Source of the DNA: Centropus unirufus | Taxonomy: Eukaryota; Chordata; Aves; Cuculiformes; Centropidae | Assembly (NCBI GenBank): GCA_013397695.1 | Contig: VYZI01000325.1 | Span: 427,971 to 491,970 of the forward strand | Reading direction: 5' to 3' | Length of the DNA: 64,000 nt | The notes under the pieces: generated by a model | Database searches by the model: none | Seen by the model: only the letters and a program-made list of their open reading frames with translations | Told to the model about the DNA's origin: nothing | Shown: in pieces, positions 24,061 through 36,490 of the stretch | How the letters are laid out: each line of letters opens with the position of its first letter | Numbering within the stretch: position 1 is the first letter of the stretch | Program-made: the position numbers and the translations under genes

Positions 24061-26414
24061 AAATGAAATTATTGCAGAATGTTTTATCGTAGTTTAAATG
24101 TAACCCTTAAGATTTATAGCTCATTTTGGTAATTTTTTAATGTAAAATTTCTTAATTTTTTAGAGGTTTTTTTTCCATTTTACCAGAAGGGTCACACCTT
24201 AGAACTAATCTCTATCTCTGAGGAAAGCAGGACTTATCCTGCCAATCCCTGACTTTTTCCCCTTTGAGAAGAACTACTCTGACTATAGCTGTGTAAAAAA
24301 ACTACAGCTTTTTTATGCATGCCAGCAAAACATTATGTTAATTTATATCATAGCTCAGTGTCCTGACTGTATTTTAATATCAGGAGCATAATTCTTTGTT
24401 CTGAAAATGATTTTCCAAAATTATAGCCACAGCACTCTTGGCCATGGTTGATTATTAGCTCTGACCATTGCTTGGCTTTTGAACAGGTTGGGAACTATGC
24501 CAGGGAAGTAATTATTCCAAGTAAAGAAGAACTTGACTGTTTAGAAGAACAATTTCTATTGTAAAACTGCCTCCATTATTTCTGTGCTGCTATAATCACG
24601 TAATGCATAAGCAATGGCGTGGGACAGAAGGAATAGAAGGCCAGTGGTCAGAACATGTGCCTTCTGTTCCTGGGTGTGGTGTCCCTTTCTTTGGCTCTAG
24701 CATGTGCAATCACTGTTAGCATGTTTCCTGGGAGAGCTGATTTTTTATTAGCTGTGGATGATGGTCTTGATGATGTCTAGGATCAGTGGTGAGGTACTTA
24801 ATAAAAAACAGCCATTTTTTTCTCTTTTTGAGGCCTGTTTCAGTCTTTGCAAATCCAAAGATCTGTCTTGAAGTGTGGTTTGTGACCAAAGTTTGAACAT
24901 TGATTGATCAAACAAGTTGGAGAGCTATTTCTGTTATTAGAAGGAGATTCAGAAGCCACTCTCAGACCTTAATCCACTCCTAACATGGGGCTCCGTGCTT
25001 CTGAGGAAAGTGCATCATGATTGATAATGCATTATAAAATCTATCTTTTATTCCCAGTCATTACTTCAGTATAAACAGATTGCAGTGCTTTGCATGGGGA
25101 GGAGCATGAGCTTCGAGAGCTGGTGGACCATGAGAGATGATAGATGGCGTTTCTGGCTGTGGATAGAGACATAACACACAAACCCCACCGCAAAGGGACT
25201 ACAGCCTGAGCTGCAAATATGAATGTCATTCCTCCATGCTCATTTTCATTTCTAGTCAGTAAAATAATTCACTATGTCAATACTACACGGGAGGCATGGA
25301 TGTTAATTTACATTCCTTTGTAAAGGGCTTCAGATGATTATACTTTCCTCACAGCCAATCCTATGCTAATGAGAATTCTCTGATTCCAAAACACTGCCAG
25401 GATTAATGTTCGTGGACTCTGCACCAGAGTAAATGACCTGTGGCATAGCTTTAATTAAGGAAGACGGTGACATAATTAGAATAACAACGGCTTACTATCA
25501 ATTTCTGCAGCAAGTCTCAGCCCCCGGGTGATACGTCATTTGTGTGCACCGCCTGCATGTGGGTGAACTACTACATGAAAGGCCCAGAAAGGAAAGCTTT
25601 GTCATTTCTAAGTGGATATTACATAAACTGCACCCTTTGTGGAATCCCTGAAGCAGCAGTTGCAGTTTATTTTTGCAAGAAGAGGAACAGAAACCAGCAT
25701 TGCACAACACAGAACTGAGAAGATATTAGTAGGAACTGATCCCTGTTCTTTTGGTCTACCTTTTTAAACAGATGTAGTAAAAAAATATTGGTGATGTATC
25801 AGCCTAGAAGCTGGGAGCTCTCTGGAGTGTGAACTACACATCATCTTATCTGGGTGCCTGGTCCCACTCCCCACCTCCATACTTTGCATGGTGTGTTTTG
25901 TAGTGGCAGATCCCACCTTGGGATTTTTAGTCTGAGTATTTACTTGCCAACTATAAAAACTACTGTGTAAGCAGGGAGCTGGTTAGAAAAATGAGTCACC
26001 AATATCCATAAACCATTGTGCTTTCCAGATAAAACTTTGTATGAGGATGTCTGGTTCTCAACAGCCTGGTACAGAAGAAATTGGATGTGAACCCATCTCT
26101 GGCAGTGACTAGCTCCCTTATGTGTGTTTGCACGGCACTATGGTCAGATAAAGGCCTGCTTTTCAAACATAGCCTGTGGACTCAAACTATTTTACAACTG
26201 ATCATTTAAAATTGCATTTTGGAATGCCTCCCAAGCCCTAAATATGGTGCTACAGTAGCTCCTGTGGGACTGTGCTGTCATCTAAGCTCTCCTGACATGT
26301 CATGACTAGATCCTCCTACCAGCTCCGGTCACAGTGACCCAAGACAACTTTACTGTGCTTCTGACCCTCACCCATCGTTTCAGAATATGTCTACTTCACT
26401 TCCTTAACAGCCTG
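24061..26414. other. intergenic DNA with possible conserved non-coding segment
   Basis: No gene was seen. The stretch at 25330-25560 combines TAATTA-type cores, a GGTGACATAATTAG motif and a CCCCCGGGTGATACGTCA motif containing a CRE-like TACGTCA, without repeat character. It is a candidate conserved element by texture only. Confidence 0.4.
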
Positions 26415-26735
26415 ACTCACTATCCCATACAGTCACAAAGTAGAAGGAACTTTCAGAGGTCATCTCATCTTTTCCCATGGCAGCATCCACAATGATGGCA
26501 GATGTCTAACACGCTCTCAGAAAACTTTATCTTCACTCGTCCTAGACAGTCCATCCCACTGCTTTAGTGTCCCTGCAATTATAAAGTTTTTTCCTCATGT
26601 TTCAATGAACTCTTCATTGCTGCATGTTAAATCTTATCCTATCTAACAAGAATACTGGAAGAAAGGTTAATTCTTTTGTTATTTGCAACAATCCTTTATG
26701 TGCTTGAAAAGTTACCATATCCCCTCTCAGATGTT
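26415..26735 (-). mobile_element. ancient CR1/L3-like LINE 3' fragment
   Basis: On the plus strand it starts with AGTCACAAAGTAGAAGGAACTTTCAGAGGTCATCT-type sequence and ends with a CTTGAAAAGTTACCATATCCCCTCTCAG-type block. These are the reverse complement of the terminal 3' blocks of old CR1/L3 LINEs. There is no open frame of note. Divergence is high. Confidence 0.6.
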
Positions 26736-28631
26736 TAGTTATTCTCTTGGTTCCCTTTGATGTATCAACTGTTGGTTTCTATTTTTTATAAAGTGGACTC
26801 CCTCTGCTTTTGTTGCTTTTGACTTCAGCTTCAAGTTTCCCTGAATTTTAGAATTCCTTATTTTTGTTGTTGTTCTGTTTAAAGTGTACGGGAGCTTGTA
26901 GACCCTACAGAAGTAAAAATAAAGTGTTATTATAGTTACAGCACATAACAGTAACAAGGACAAAAATAATTATAGCAACATCTTAGCTCTATAATGACAC
27001 TTCAGTGAATAAGGCTGTGCAGGGATAAATGAAAGCAGTCAGGCTTTTCATATGATATCCAGATGAGTTGTCTCATTGTCAGGCCTTTCAAACCTAACAT
27101 TTCACTGATCTGATTACAACATGACACAAGACTGACTGATGTTCTAATTAGTCTGGTGGACAACAGACTTGCTCCTGCAGAACAGGAAGCTAATTATTTT
27201 TGCTTATAATAAACTCTTCAGATTTCACTGTTAACATCTGCTCTTCAACATTGGCACAAGCACAACGCACAATGAATAATCATGTTAACACCCCAATGTT
27301 ACCAGAAGTGGGGTTTTATTCTAAAGTAAGCCTTTATTAGTCAACACTGTGGTAAAGTATAGAGAATTAAGTGCAGTAAAGTCAATTATGAGTTGTGTAA
27401 CTGTGATTGCCTCATACAGAAATTCAGGGAGTCTGTAATTGGTTTTCCTGATTCTCTGTGATTGGGATAGTGTTTCTGCCTGAGTAGGACAGGTCTTCCT
27501 TACAAAGGCAGCCTAAACTCCCAGTCTCTACTTGGCTTGTCTGCCTACCTAGAAAGCAAAAAACCAAAACTTTGCTGCAAACATGGCAATCCTGTATCAG
27601 TGACACAGGTTGACAAATAACACTTTCCTAAATGATTTATCATTGTGTATGATCTACATAGTCCTTACTACCCTGTGTCAAGTGGTTACTCCAAGGCAAA
27701 GCCAGCAGTTTTATGACCTCAGTATGTCTTGTGTATAGCGCTGGGAAAGAGAAAGGATCCAGAAAAGTACCCCAGGTGACAGCATACCTTGTATGTCCAT
27801 CATGGAAATAGAGTTTAATTACATGACTAGGCATGAGTTAGAGACTGAGCTCTGCTTTGGCTTAGTTGAACTTGCCTCCTTTTCAAATCACTTGGGTGAT
27901 AGCCCTGCTTATTCTCTCCCACAAAAGACAGACAACATCTCCCATGATTGCCTGCAGAAGACTCCTACAGGAGTGGTTTCCAGAACTTTGGTTTGTCAGG
28001 TCACAAGTAGCCGTCACACTTCCCATGGGTACATGGCCTACCCAATAGGAAAACTAATAATATTTATTATGACATAATTCAGCACATCAGTTACGTGCCT
28101 TACAGTTTATGTGTCATCTGCTCAGTCTGTGAACCAGAATCCCTTGTCTCTTAGGACAAAAATCTGTGGGATATGCCTTGTACACACATATGGAAGCATA
28201 AAAGCAGTGAGGATAACAGAGAGAAGACCGCCACAGCCATGCTCACCCCTGCATCGGGCTATCTCAGGTGTGAGCAGCCACTCCCCTGGATAAGCAGGAG
28301 ATAAAAACATACGTGCATTGGTGATATGGGGAAAAAACATAAATATGGCTTTTGTGGAGGATCAGTTGTTTGTGTAGCTTTCCTTACGCCAGAGCAAGCT
28401 GCCCTTCCCTAAGTGAAGTTTGAGGTTTTCTTTATCGGTGTGCCCAGACCTCTATTTTCTTCGGGATTCCCCCTCTTTTATCTATGCTTCTTCCTTGCTT
28501 TAGGCCATATGCATGACTAACCTGTCCTTCCAGCTCAGATATGTTAAACACCACTCCTCCCTGAAACCAGTTCTCAGACCTGCCAGGTCCTGTGGGTTTT
28601 AGCATGAAGCACCCACCTGTCTCCCTCCCTA
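26736..28631. other. intergenic DNA with possible conserved non-coding segment
   Basis: No gene or classifiable repeat. The segment 27050-27310 is rich in homeodomain-type and AP-1-like cores (CTAATTAG, GACTGACTGA, CTAATTATT, GTTAACA) and looks single-copy. Open frames reach only 94 codons. Confidence 0.4.
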
Positions 28632-28736
28632 TCCACCTTTGCTTAATGCTTTTATTGAGCATTGTAAATCCACCTTTGCTTAATGAATTTATTGTGCATT
28701 ATAAGTCCACTTTTGCTTAATGTATTTATAATGCAG
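28632..28736. repeat. 37-bp tandem repeat, 2.8 copies
   Basis: Units begin at 28632, 28669 and 28706, each opening TCCAC(C/T)TTTGCTTAATG and continuing with an AT-rich half containing TTTATTG. The first unit has a perfect inverted repeat, AATGCT (28645-28650) and AGCATT (28658-28663), around a 7-base centre. The third unit is cut short after about 31 bp. The unit pairs differ at only a few positions. Confidence 0.85.
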
Positions 28737-31700
28737 AGTGGTGGTGTCTCTCTCGTCCCAGGATGTGCCATGCAGGTGTAGCTCTTCAGGGGATGTTCTT
28801 ATCTGCAGACAGATGGGATAGGTAAGACAGGTCGCTCAGGCACTGCTCTGTTGTCCTGATTTCACCCTTTTCAAAGAAGCCCTCTTAGGGTGCATTTGAT
28901 CCAACATAAGCATCTGAGTTCTTCACCATCCTGTGATCCAGTTTGTCAACAGGTGCTGGACTGTGATACCTCCTCAGCTTTCTGAGATTCAGAGTTTGGG
29001 GTGGGAAGGGGTGGCGGGCTGATGGACAAGCACATTCAGTCACTTTTGTAGGCAGAGTTCACTGCTTTTGCAGCGCTTCTGGGCAGTGAGAGCAATGTGG
29101 ATGGGTATTTATGCGAGATATCCATGTGTGGATCTCATTTATAGGCACTACTTTGCCAGCAGGCTCCTTTGGGGCTAATTTGTAGTACAGGATAGGTGAT
29201 GCTCAAAAGATAATCTAAAAAGTGCTGCTTAGTGAAAGAAGCTGTCTAATAAAGTAAAAATTATCTTCACTGGGATACTTTGTAGGGGATTGCATTTATT
29301 GGAGATTCACTATAAATCTGTTGTATGTTTTACCTCATGAAGATTAGAGAATGATCACTGCGGGTTAAAGATACTGAAAGTTCAATTTGTCTCAGCCTGA
29401 AGAAATCTTTTACTACAGATCAAGTGAATGGTGCCCTGGAAGCGCCCCTTATTTTCCACTGATTGTAAAGAGATTGCAGTCTGACTGGCTCATCTGTGTG
29501 TGTCAGAAGTTAAAAAAGCTGAATCCCACATTAAAAACACAATAACCAAACCTAAATCTAAGATATGGACATTCCTATGTCTCCTACTGCTGAATGAAAC
29601 TATATGATCCTTGAACCATGGGGTATGTCTGTAAACACAGGTGGATTTTCCTGTGCAATATTTCTAATCTGCTTTGAATTAGAGATCCATATCCTTTTAC
29701 GGGTCCACCATACCAGGGACCTCCTTCTGTCTCACCTCATGTGAAAGAAGAGCTCTTGATACACGGCAAACACATTTCCCAAGCAGATAGCTCATTCAGC
29801 CCTAAGCCAACCAGCTAGCGGACTCATTTTGCTCAGTTCTGCAGGAACTTGCTGTGGTGATGTAAGGCATTAAGGAAAACAAGCTCATGACACTCATTTC
29901 AGAGATACTCAGACTAAATTAAAAAGCCCAAAGTCATAAAAGCCTTGGCGATTAGAGCCAGGACAATGTCTGTTTAAAAATACTTGCAGCACGTTTGCTG
30001 TTGGCTTCTTTTTTTCAGGTCCCCATGGAGTCTGGCCATTTGCTATGGCACAGGCTGCTGTTAAATGTTGCTGGATTATGAAGAGAGTGTTAAACCCCCA
30101 CTTTATGCTGGGGTGGATGACTGCCATGTGGAAGAAAGAGCCCCTTGGGCTTTTGCATTTCTCCTTTGGTTGACTGCTCTCTGCAGAGCAAAACACCGGG
30201 CTGCACTTGTATGTACAAAGTGAACTCACTGACCCTCAGCACCATGAGACATCTCTGTTTCCCAAAGCTTGGCAGGAGACTTTGAGTCAGGGATGAGTTT
30301 GGTCTAATACAACAGCTTCATGGGAAGCAGCAAAAGCAGAAGAGGAATAGATATCATCAAAAGAGGAGGACAAACTTTGCTAGGATAGATTGTCTTTGCC
30401 GTGATTTCACTGATTCACAATGAGATGAGTTACTTACCACACCAGTAAGTAAATCGCTCTCCCTTTCCCTGAAAAAGTCAATCTGATATTATGCTATGTG
30501 TGTATCAGGATATGTACCAAGATAGCACTGGAGAGGAATATTGGACTTCGTGGTTTGTGAATCAGCATTTGGTACCTGATGCCTTGTTTAAAACAGGCAC
30601 ATCTTAGGAAATATATCTATGTCTGTTTTCTCTACCCACAAAGAGAAAAAGAGAGTGGGAGGAAAAGGGACACAGCAGCATCAATCCACAGGAAGGCCAA
30701 AAAACCCTCCATATATGCAGCTGGAACTGATCCTTGTACCTATTCCCTAACTGTCACTATTCTGCCATTGCCCAAAGACATCATTTCAACCATCCAATCC
30801 AGAGAAATGTGATGGGAAGGGTTTTATGGGGTTTTTTTCCCACACTAGCTAAGTGGCCTCACTTGCGCAGGTGGCAGTCAGGAATAACCCCAAACCCCTG
30901 TGAGACAGCAACCAATGTAGACTATTCTGAACTTATCTGCTCTTGCCCTGAGATGGAGCCAGACAAGACCCCTTCTTCCTCAGCAGCTCCTTTTCTCTCA
31001 GCTGAACTGGCAGTGATATGAATGATAAGGCAGGACCAAACTGAGATAAACTGGGTGGAGTTTTAGTTTCTGTCATTGCTCAAACATTGTTCAAACATTG
31101 ATGCTTGAACACCTTTCACCTTGCATTTTATTTTAACAGAATAGTGCAAAGGATTCTGAAAACAGGTAGGAACTCTGTTACATCAGAATGGTGCTTTTTC
31201 TGTCTTGTCCACTCTGAAATTAATCAGTTTACACAGAAGAAGGGCAACAGAGAAGCAGTCGTACTTTCTAAAAATATTATTTTCTCTCCTTTATTTTGCT
31301 TTACAGCATTGAAAGAGAAACAATTGTGCTACCTTTCAGGAGTGCTGGTGGGTGGCAAGCCTTCAGTCTAGCACCCTCCTGTTTTTTCTCTTTCCTTGGA
31401 ACAGGATACAGTGCCAAAGTCTGTTTGAAGAACAAAGAACAGGATGATAAGCAATTTGTGTTATGAGTACTTTTGCAATGCTTTCTCATCCCAGTTCCCG
31501 ACATCCCCACATGACTCATTCTGTCTTCCTGCTGTGCGTGCTACTGGTCCTACATGTGAAATTAAACTCTGGAAAGCATTTCACGGCGAGAGGGGTTTGC
31601 TCCTTGACTTCAAGCTCTTCCTTTTGTTAGGAGGCATGCCTTTCACTTGTGTTGAAAGGCTAACTGGTTGCACTTGCTAAACCTGCTCTTGTTTATAAGC

Positions 31701-34030
31701 AAAGCTGCTCTTGCAAGACATGAATCATCAAAGCTCGGAGACTCAAAGGGTAGATGAGGTTACCCACTCTACTCCTTTGCCAGGCCAAGCTTGTACACAG
31801 CTGTCTGTTCTGTGTCCGGTGTAGTAAACATTGGAAGCAATAGGATATCCAGCACCCTGAGAAAATTTTGGCTGAAGAAGCCAGTGACGATTTTTGTCAC
31901 ATTTTTCCTACTTTTACCTTTTCAGATCCTGTAGCATCTGTATATGCAAACTTAGTATCAAACTACTATAAATATGAAGCTCACAAAGAGAAAACTAATG
32001 GTTCAACAAGCCACAGGTGTTGTGTTAACTGTAATGAAATGGCTGAAAAGGCTGATTTTTCTGAAATCTAACCTATTATCTACTCTAACCTTTAATGACC
32101 TCCCTATCATTCTTCCATCTGCAGCATTCTCTTTAATTTGTTAAAATTAAATGGGGCTTTTTTTTTTTTTTCCTATGGTCTATCCATGAGGATTTAGTAT
32201 TTTCCTCTTATATCAAATCAAACAGAAACCTCATTTCACTTGTACTCAGATCAAACTTTCCCGTCGAAAAGACTACCCATTTTTCAGTACCACTAATGTG
32301 AGCTTTAATATACTTCTGTCCTGTTCTGCTTTGGGTACATTGCTTTCCCCCTCTTTCAATACCGCTGATTAATCTCCTTCTCTTCCCTGCTTGAGGCATC
32401 TGGGAGCAATTGAGATGAATTTATACTCCTCTCAGGTTTCATACTTTTGCCTCATTTTCTGACGTTGGGTAGACAGACAGAGAGTTTTGTATTTTCTAGA
32501 GCCCTTCGCATAGTGACAGCTTCAGTTCTTGTGTTTACTTTTGGTGTGATTTAAGAGTTCTGTATTTTTCCCCCATTAGCTGTCAGTGTCAATCTTTTCC
32601 CTGAGCCAGAAATGTTCCTTTCCTCCTATGACATTAGCTGTAATAAATGTCACAGTCTGCACGTTGTTTAGAACTGTGTTACAGCTTCATTCTGACTTGC
32701 TGAGAGAACTCAGTTATGGCATTTTGCTTTACAACCTCATTGAGCCAAGCTCTGATCTGTAGATATAGATTTAAATACATGGCTGTATTTGAATAAAACA
32801 AATAATGTTAAACATATGTTTAAATATGCAGGTAGAGAAGTTTTGAAGAATTTTGACTCTACACCATAGTGACAATAAATAGTTTAAAATGCAGGAGCAT
32901 GAACCTCATTTCTATTTTTGCTCATCCCAAGGCCCTTTCACAAAATAAGGTCACTGCAAATTAGAATCTACAGTCCCTCATTTTAGATTGAACATAATCA
33001 AAGGGTTTGGAACAATAAAATCAACCTCAGACATCCTGGGCCATAGAGATGTACAAATCAGCATTGGTGAAGTAATACCAGGTGGAGTTTATTAAACTGT
33101 GACTTCATATTGGGCTCTGGAGCAATTAGGTACTCTCAGCAGGTTGGCAAGGCTGGAGGGTTTTTTTTTAGCTGTCTTTTTTTTCCTGTCCTATTTATTA
33201 AATCATAAATCTACTGACTGGGATCATAGAAACGTGTAAACCTTTCACCACGTTCATTGCATCTTGGTTTGCTTGGGAAGGTCATCAATGGCTCTCACAC
33301 CCAGAATTACATTGTGCAGTAATATTTGTTATTAAATGTAGCCTGAGAATATTTTAAAGCTATCTGCATTAAGAAAAAAAGCATGCCTACAATGTCTTAA
33401 CTACAGAAATGTGCATAAGCAGTAAGTATACGCAAGCATATATACAAGTCTCATTATGCCTTGAGAGAGCCAGTCTGTACCCTTCTGTTCTGTTTATGTA
33501 TGAGAAATGTAACTTACATTTTAAAAAGGCTGATGCATCCATTTTTGTCCATGCTGGATTCCATAGCATCCTGCAGACATAGATGGATTAGTGTTTGACC
33601 TCCTTCTGTTTTCTAGGTGGCACTGGCAATCTGCGCTATAAATTCATGTGGTGCCTGGAGGGTCTCTTTCCTTTTATTCATTTCAGTGTCCCACTAGCAG
33701 TTCTGGATCAAGCTACAAACCTGCAAAGCAAACCAATTTGTAACTTAGACAAATTGCAGAAATGACATCCCACAAAAGGAGCCCAGGAAGTACTGAATAT
33801 ATTCTGAAGCCCTGAAAATAAAAGAAAAGCAAAGAAAGAAAATATTTAAAAAAGAAAGTAAAAATATTCAATTTATTTTAGTCCTATCTTAAAAAGGAGC
33901 CATCCCACAGCTAAAACAAAACTATTAGAAAAAATTAGTTCCACAACAGAGTATACTCTTTATTTGCAACTGTTTAAAATTAGACTTGAAACAAATCGGG
34001 ACAGAACCAGGATATTAACTGTGAGACTGT
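28737..34030. other. gene-free intergenic DNA
   Basis: About 5.3 kb without recognisable genes or clear mobile elements. Open frames do not exceed 106 codons and have no splice context or family resemblance. A T14 run lies near 32159-32172. Segments 32580-32960 and 33000-33350 look single-copy. An A- and purine-rich tract lies at 33815-33865. Confidence 0.45.
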
Positions 34031-34112
34031 GAGTATATATAACTACATGCATGCATACACATACACGTGCATGAGTGAAAATGGATGTGTATATATGCAT
34101 GAGTTTATAAGT
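34031..34112. repeat. alternating purine-pyrimidine (TG/CA/TA) low-complexity tract
   Basis: Mixed runs of TATATA, CATGCATGCATACACATACACGTGCATG and TGTGTATATATGCATG make a degenerate dinucleotide-type tract about 100 bp from the 3' end of the next CR1 copy. Confidence 0.6.
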
Positions 34113-34205
34113 GTACAGGATTCAGGCATGTCCTGACATGAAAATTTGTATATCTAAGTAAAATAAAATAGATTTGTATGTGTATATGAAATTCATCTAT
34201 ATAAT

Positions 34206-36490
34206 TGCCTCTAGAATCAAAGAAGCATAGGATGATTTGAGTTGAGAGGGACCGTGAAGATTGTTTAATCTCAACCCCCCTTGCCATGGGCAGCGACACC
34301 TCCCACCAGACCAGGCTGCTCAACGCCCCAGCCCACCTGGCCTTTAACACTTCCAGGGAAGGGATATCCACAACCTCCCTGGGTAACTTGTTCCACTGCC
34401 AAAACACCCTTATCATGAAAAATTTCTTTCTAATATCGAATCTAAATCTTCTCCCTTCCAGTTTAAAGCCATTCCCCCTCATTCTATCACTACAGACCCT
34501 TGTAAAAAGTCCTACCCCACTTTCTCATAGGCCCCCTTCAGGTACTGGAAGGCTGCCCTAAGGTCTCCCATGAGCCTTCTCCTCTCCAGGCTGAACAACC
34601 CCAACTGTCTCAGCCTGTTCTCGTAGCAGAGGTGCTTCAGCACTCTGATCACCTTTGTAGCCTCCTCTGGACCTGTTACAACAGTTCCATATCCTTCTTG
34701 TGTCGAGGATTCCAGAACTGGACACAATACTCCAGGTGGAGTCTCACAAGAGTGAAGTATTTGTGCAGAATCACCTCCCTCAGCCTAGTAGCCCCACTGC
34801 TTTTCATGCAGCCCGGGATACAGTTGGCCTTCTGGGCTGTGAACACGCATTACCAGCTCATGTCAAGCTTCTCATCAATCAGCACCCCCAAGTCCTTCTC
34901 GGCAGGGCTGTTCTCAATCACATCATCCCACAGACTGTATTGAAACCATGGATTACCCTGTCCCAGGTGCAGGATCTTGGATTTGGATTGCTGAACCTCA
35001 TGAGGTTCACACAGGCCCATTTCTCCAACTTGTCCAGGTCCCTCCAGATGAAATCCTGTCCTTCTTGTGTGACAACTGCACCACTCAGCTTGGTGTCATC
35101 TGCAAGGCTGCTGAGGGTGCACTTCATCTTGCTGTCCACATCATCAATGAAAACATTAAACAGCCCTGGTCTCTTGAGGGCCACTGTAGAATCATCGAAT
35201 CACTATCACCACTTGTTGTGGATATCCATCTGGACACTGAACTGTTGACCACTACTCTATAAATATGACCATCCAACCAATTTCTTATCCATTGAACAGT
35301 CTACCAATCAACTCCATATCTCTCCAATTTAGAGAGAAGGATATTGTGGTGGACCATGTCAAAGATCTTACAGAAATCTAGATAGATTACATCCATTGCT
35401 TTTCCCGTGTCCAGTGACGTGGTCACCCCATCATAGAAGGCCACTAGGTTGGTCAGGCAGACTTACCCTTGGTCAAGCCATGGTGGCTGTCTTTAGTCAC
35501 CTCCATGTCCTCCATGTGCTTTATCTAGGAGGATCTGTTCCATGATCTTACCAGGCACAGAGATGAGGCTGACAGGTCAATAGATCCCAGGGTCCTCTTT
35601 TCTACCCTTTGTAAAAATGGGCACAATGTTGCCCTTCTTCCAGTCACTAGGGACTTCTGGCTTCTGTGACTTTTCAAATATCTTGGAGAGTGGCTTGGCA
35701 ACCAATCAGCCAGTGCCTTCAGGACTCTAGGATGCATCTCATCAGGACCCACAGAATTGTATGCGTTCAGATTTCTCAGGCAGTCATGGGCCTGATCTTC
35801 TCCTACAGTGGGAGTGGCTTTACCTCCCTCATCTCCGCCTTGTCCATTGACCGAGGAGGGGTGAGAAGAGCAGTTTCCGATGGAAGTGGTGGCAAAAAAA
35901 GTTGTGAAGTACCTCAACCATCTCCACATCTGTTGAGATGAGGTCACCATTTTCACTCACTGGGGGGCTACGCTTTCTTTAACCTTCCTTTTCTGGTTGA
36001 CATACCTACAAAAGGCATTCTTGCTATTCTTTGTTTCCTTTGCCAAGTTCAGCTCCAGCTGGGCCTTGGCCTTCCTGACCCCATCCCTACAACCGGGCAG
36101 CGTCCCTGTACTCTTCCCAGGCTACCTGTCCCTGCTTGCACTACCTCTGCAGTTCCCTCTTGCTCTTCGGTTTGGCCGCCAAGTCTTGACTCAGCCATGC
36201 TGGTTTCGTCCCTTCTCTGACTGATTTCCTACATCTGGGGACTGAAAACTCTTGCACTCTATGGAAAGCATCCTTAAATATTTTCCAGCTCTGTTCTGAT
36301 CCCTTATCCACGATGACCTTTTCTCAAGGGGGTCCTACTGACTAACACCCCGCAGAGCTGGAATTATTTTTTCCTAAAACTTAGGGTCCTGACTATATCC
36401 CTCAGGTCCTGTTCTATATCCCTCAGGATCTTGAACTCCACCAATGCGTGATCACTGCAGCCCAGGCTGCTCCTACTCCTCATGTGGGCA
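34206..36490 (-). mobile_element. CR1 LINE, 5'-truncated, about 2.3 kb with degraded reverse transcriptase ORF2
   Basis: This is the longest mobile element in the window. The 3' end lies near 34206-34260, with a GAATCA/ATAGGATG-type CR1 tail. Going upstream on the minus strand, broken frames give the ORF2 C-terminus (KLPREVVD and SLPMA motifs, 34105-34482), the GLFSLERRR...GDLRAAFQYLKG segment (34512-34727), the reverse transcriptase box LADDTKLSG with both catalytic Asp kept (about 35079-35107), the DLDKLEKWA...VNLMRF segment, and the N-terminal RT motif LRNLN...GPDEMHPRVL (35525-35956). The linker toward the endonuclease continues to about 36490. Frameshifts separate these pieces, so it is dead. 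The 5' boundary is approximate. Confidence 0.9.

Noticed and set aside
34918..35956. Minus-strand frames with reverse transcriptase motifs as a host gene or retron
   Set aside because: The motif order and 3' tail are those of a CR1 LINE, frames are broken, and the sequence recurs elsewhere in the window.
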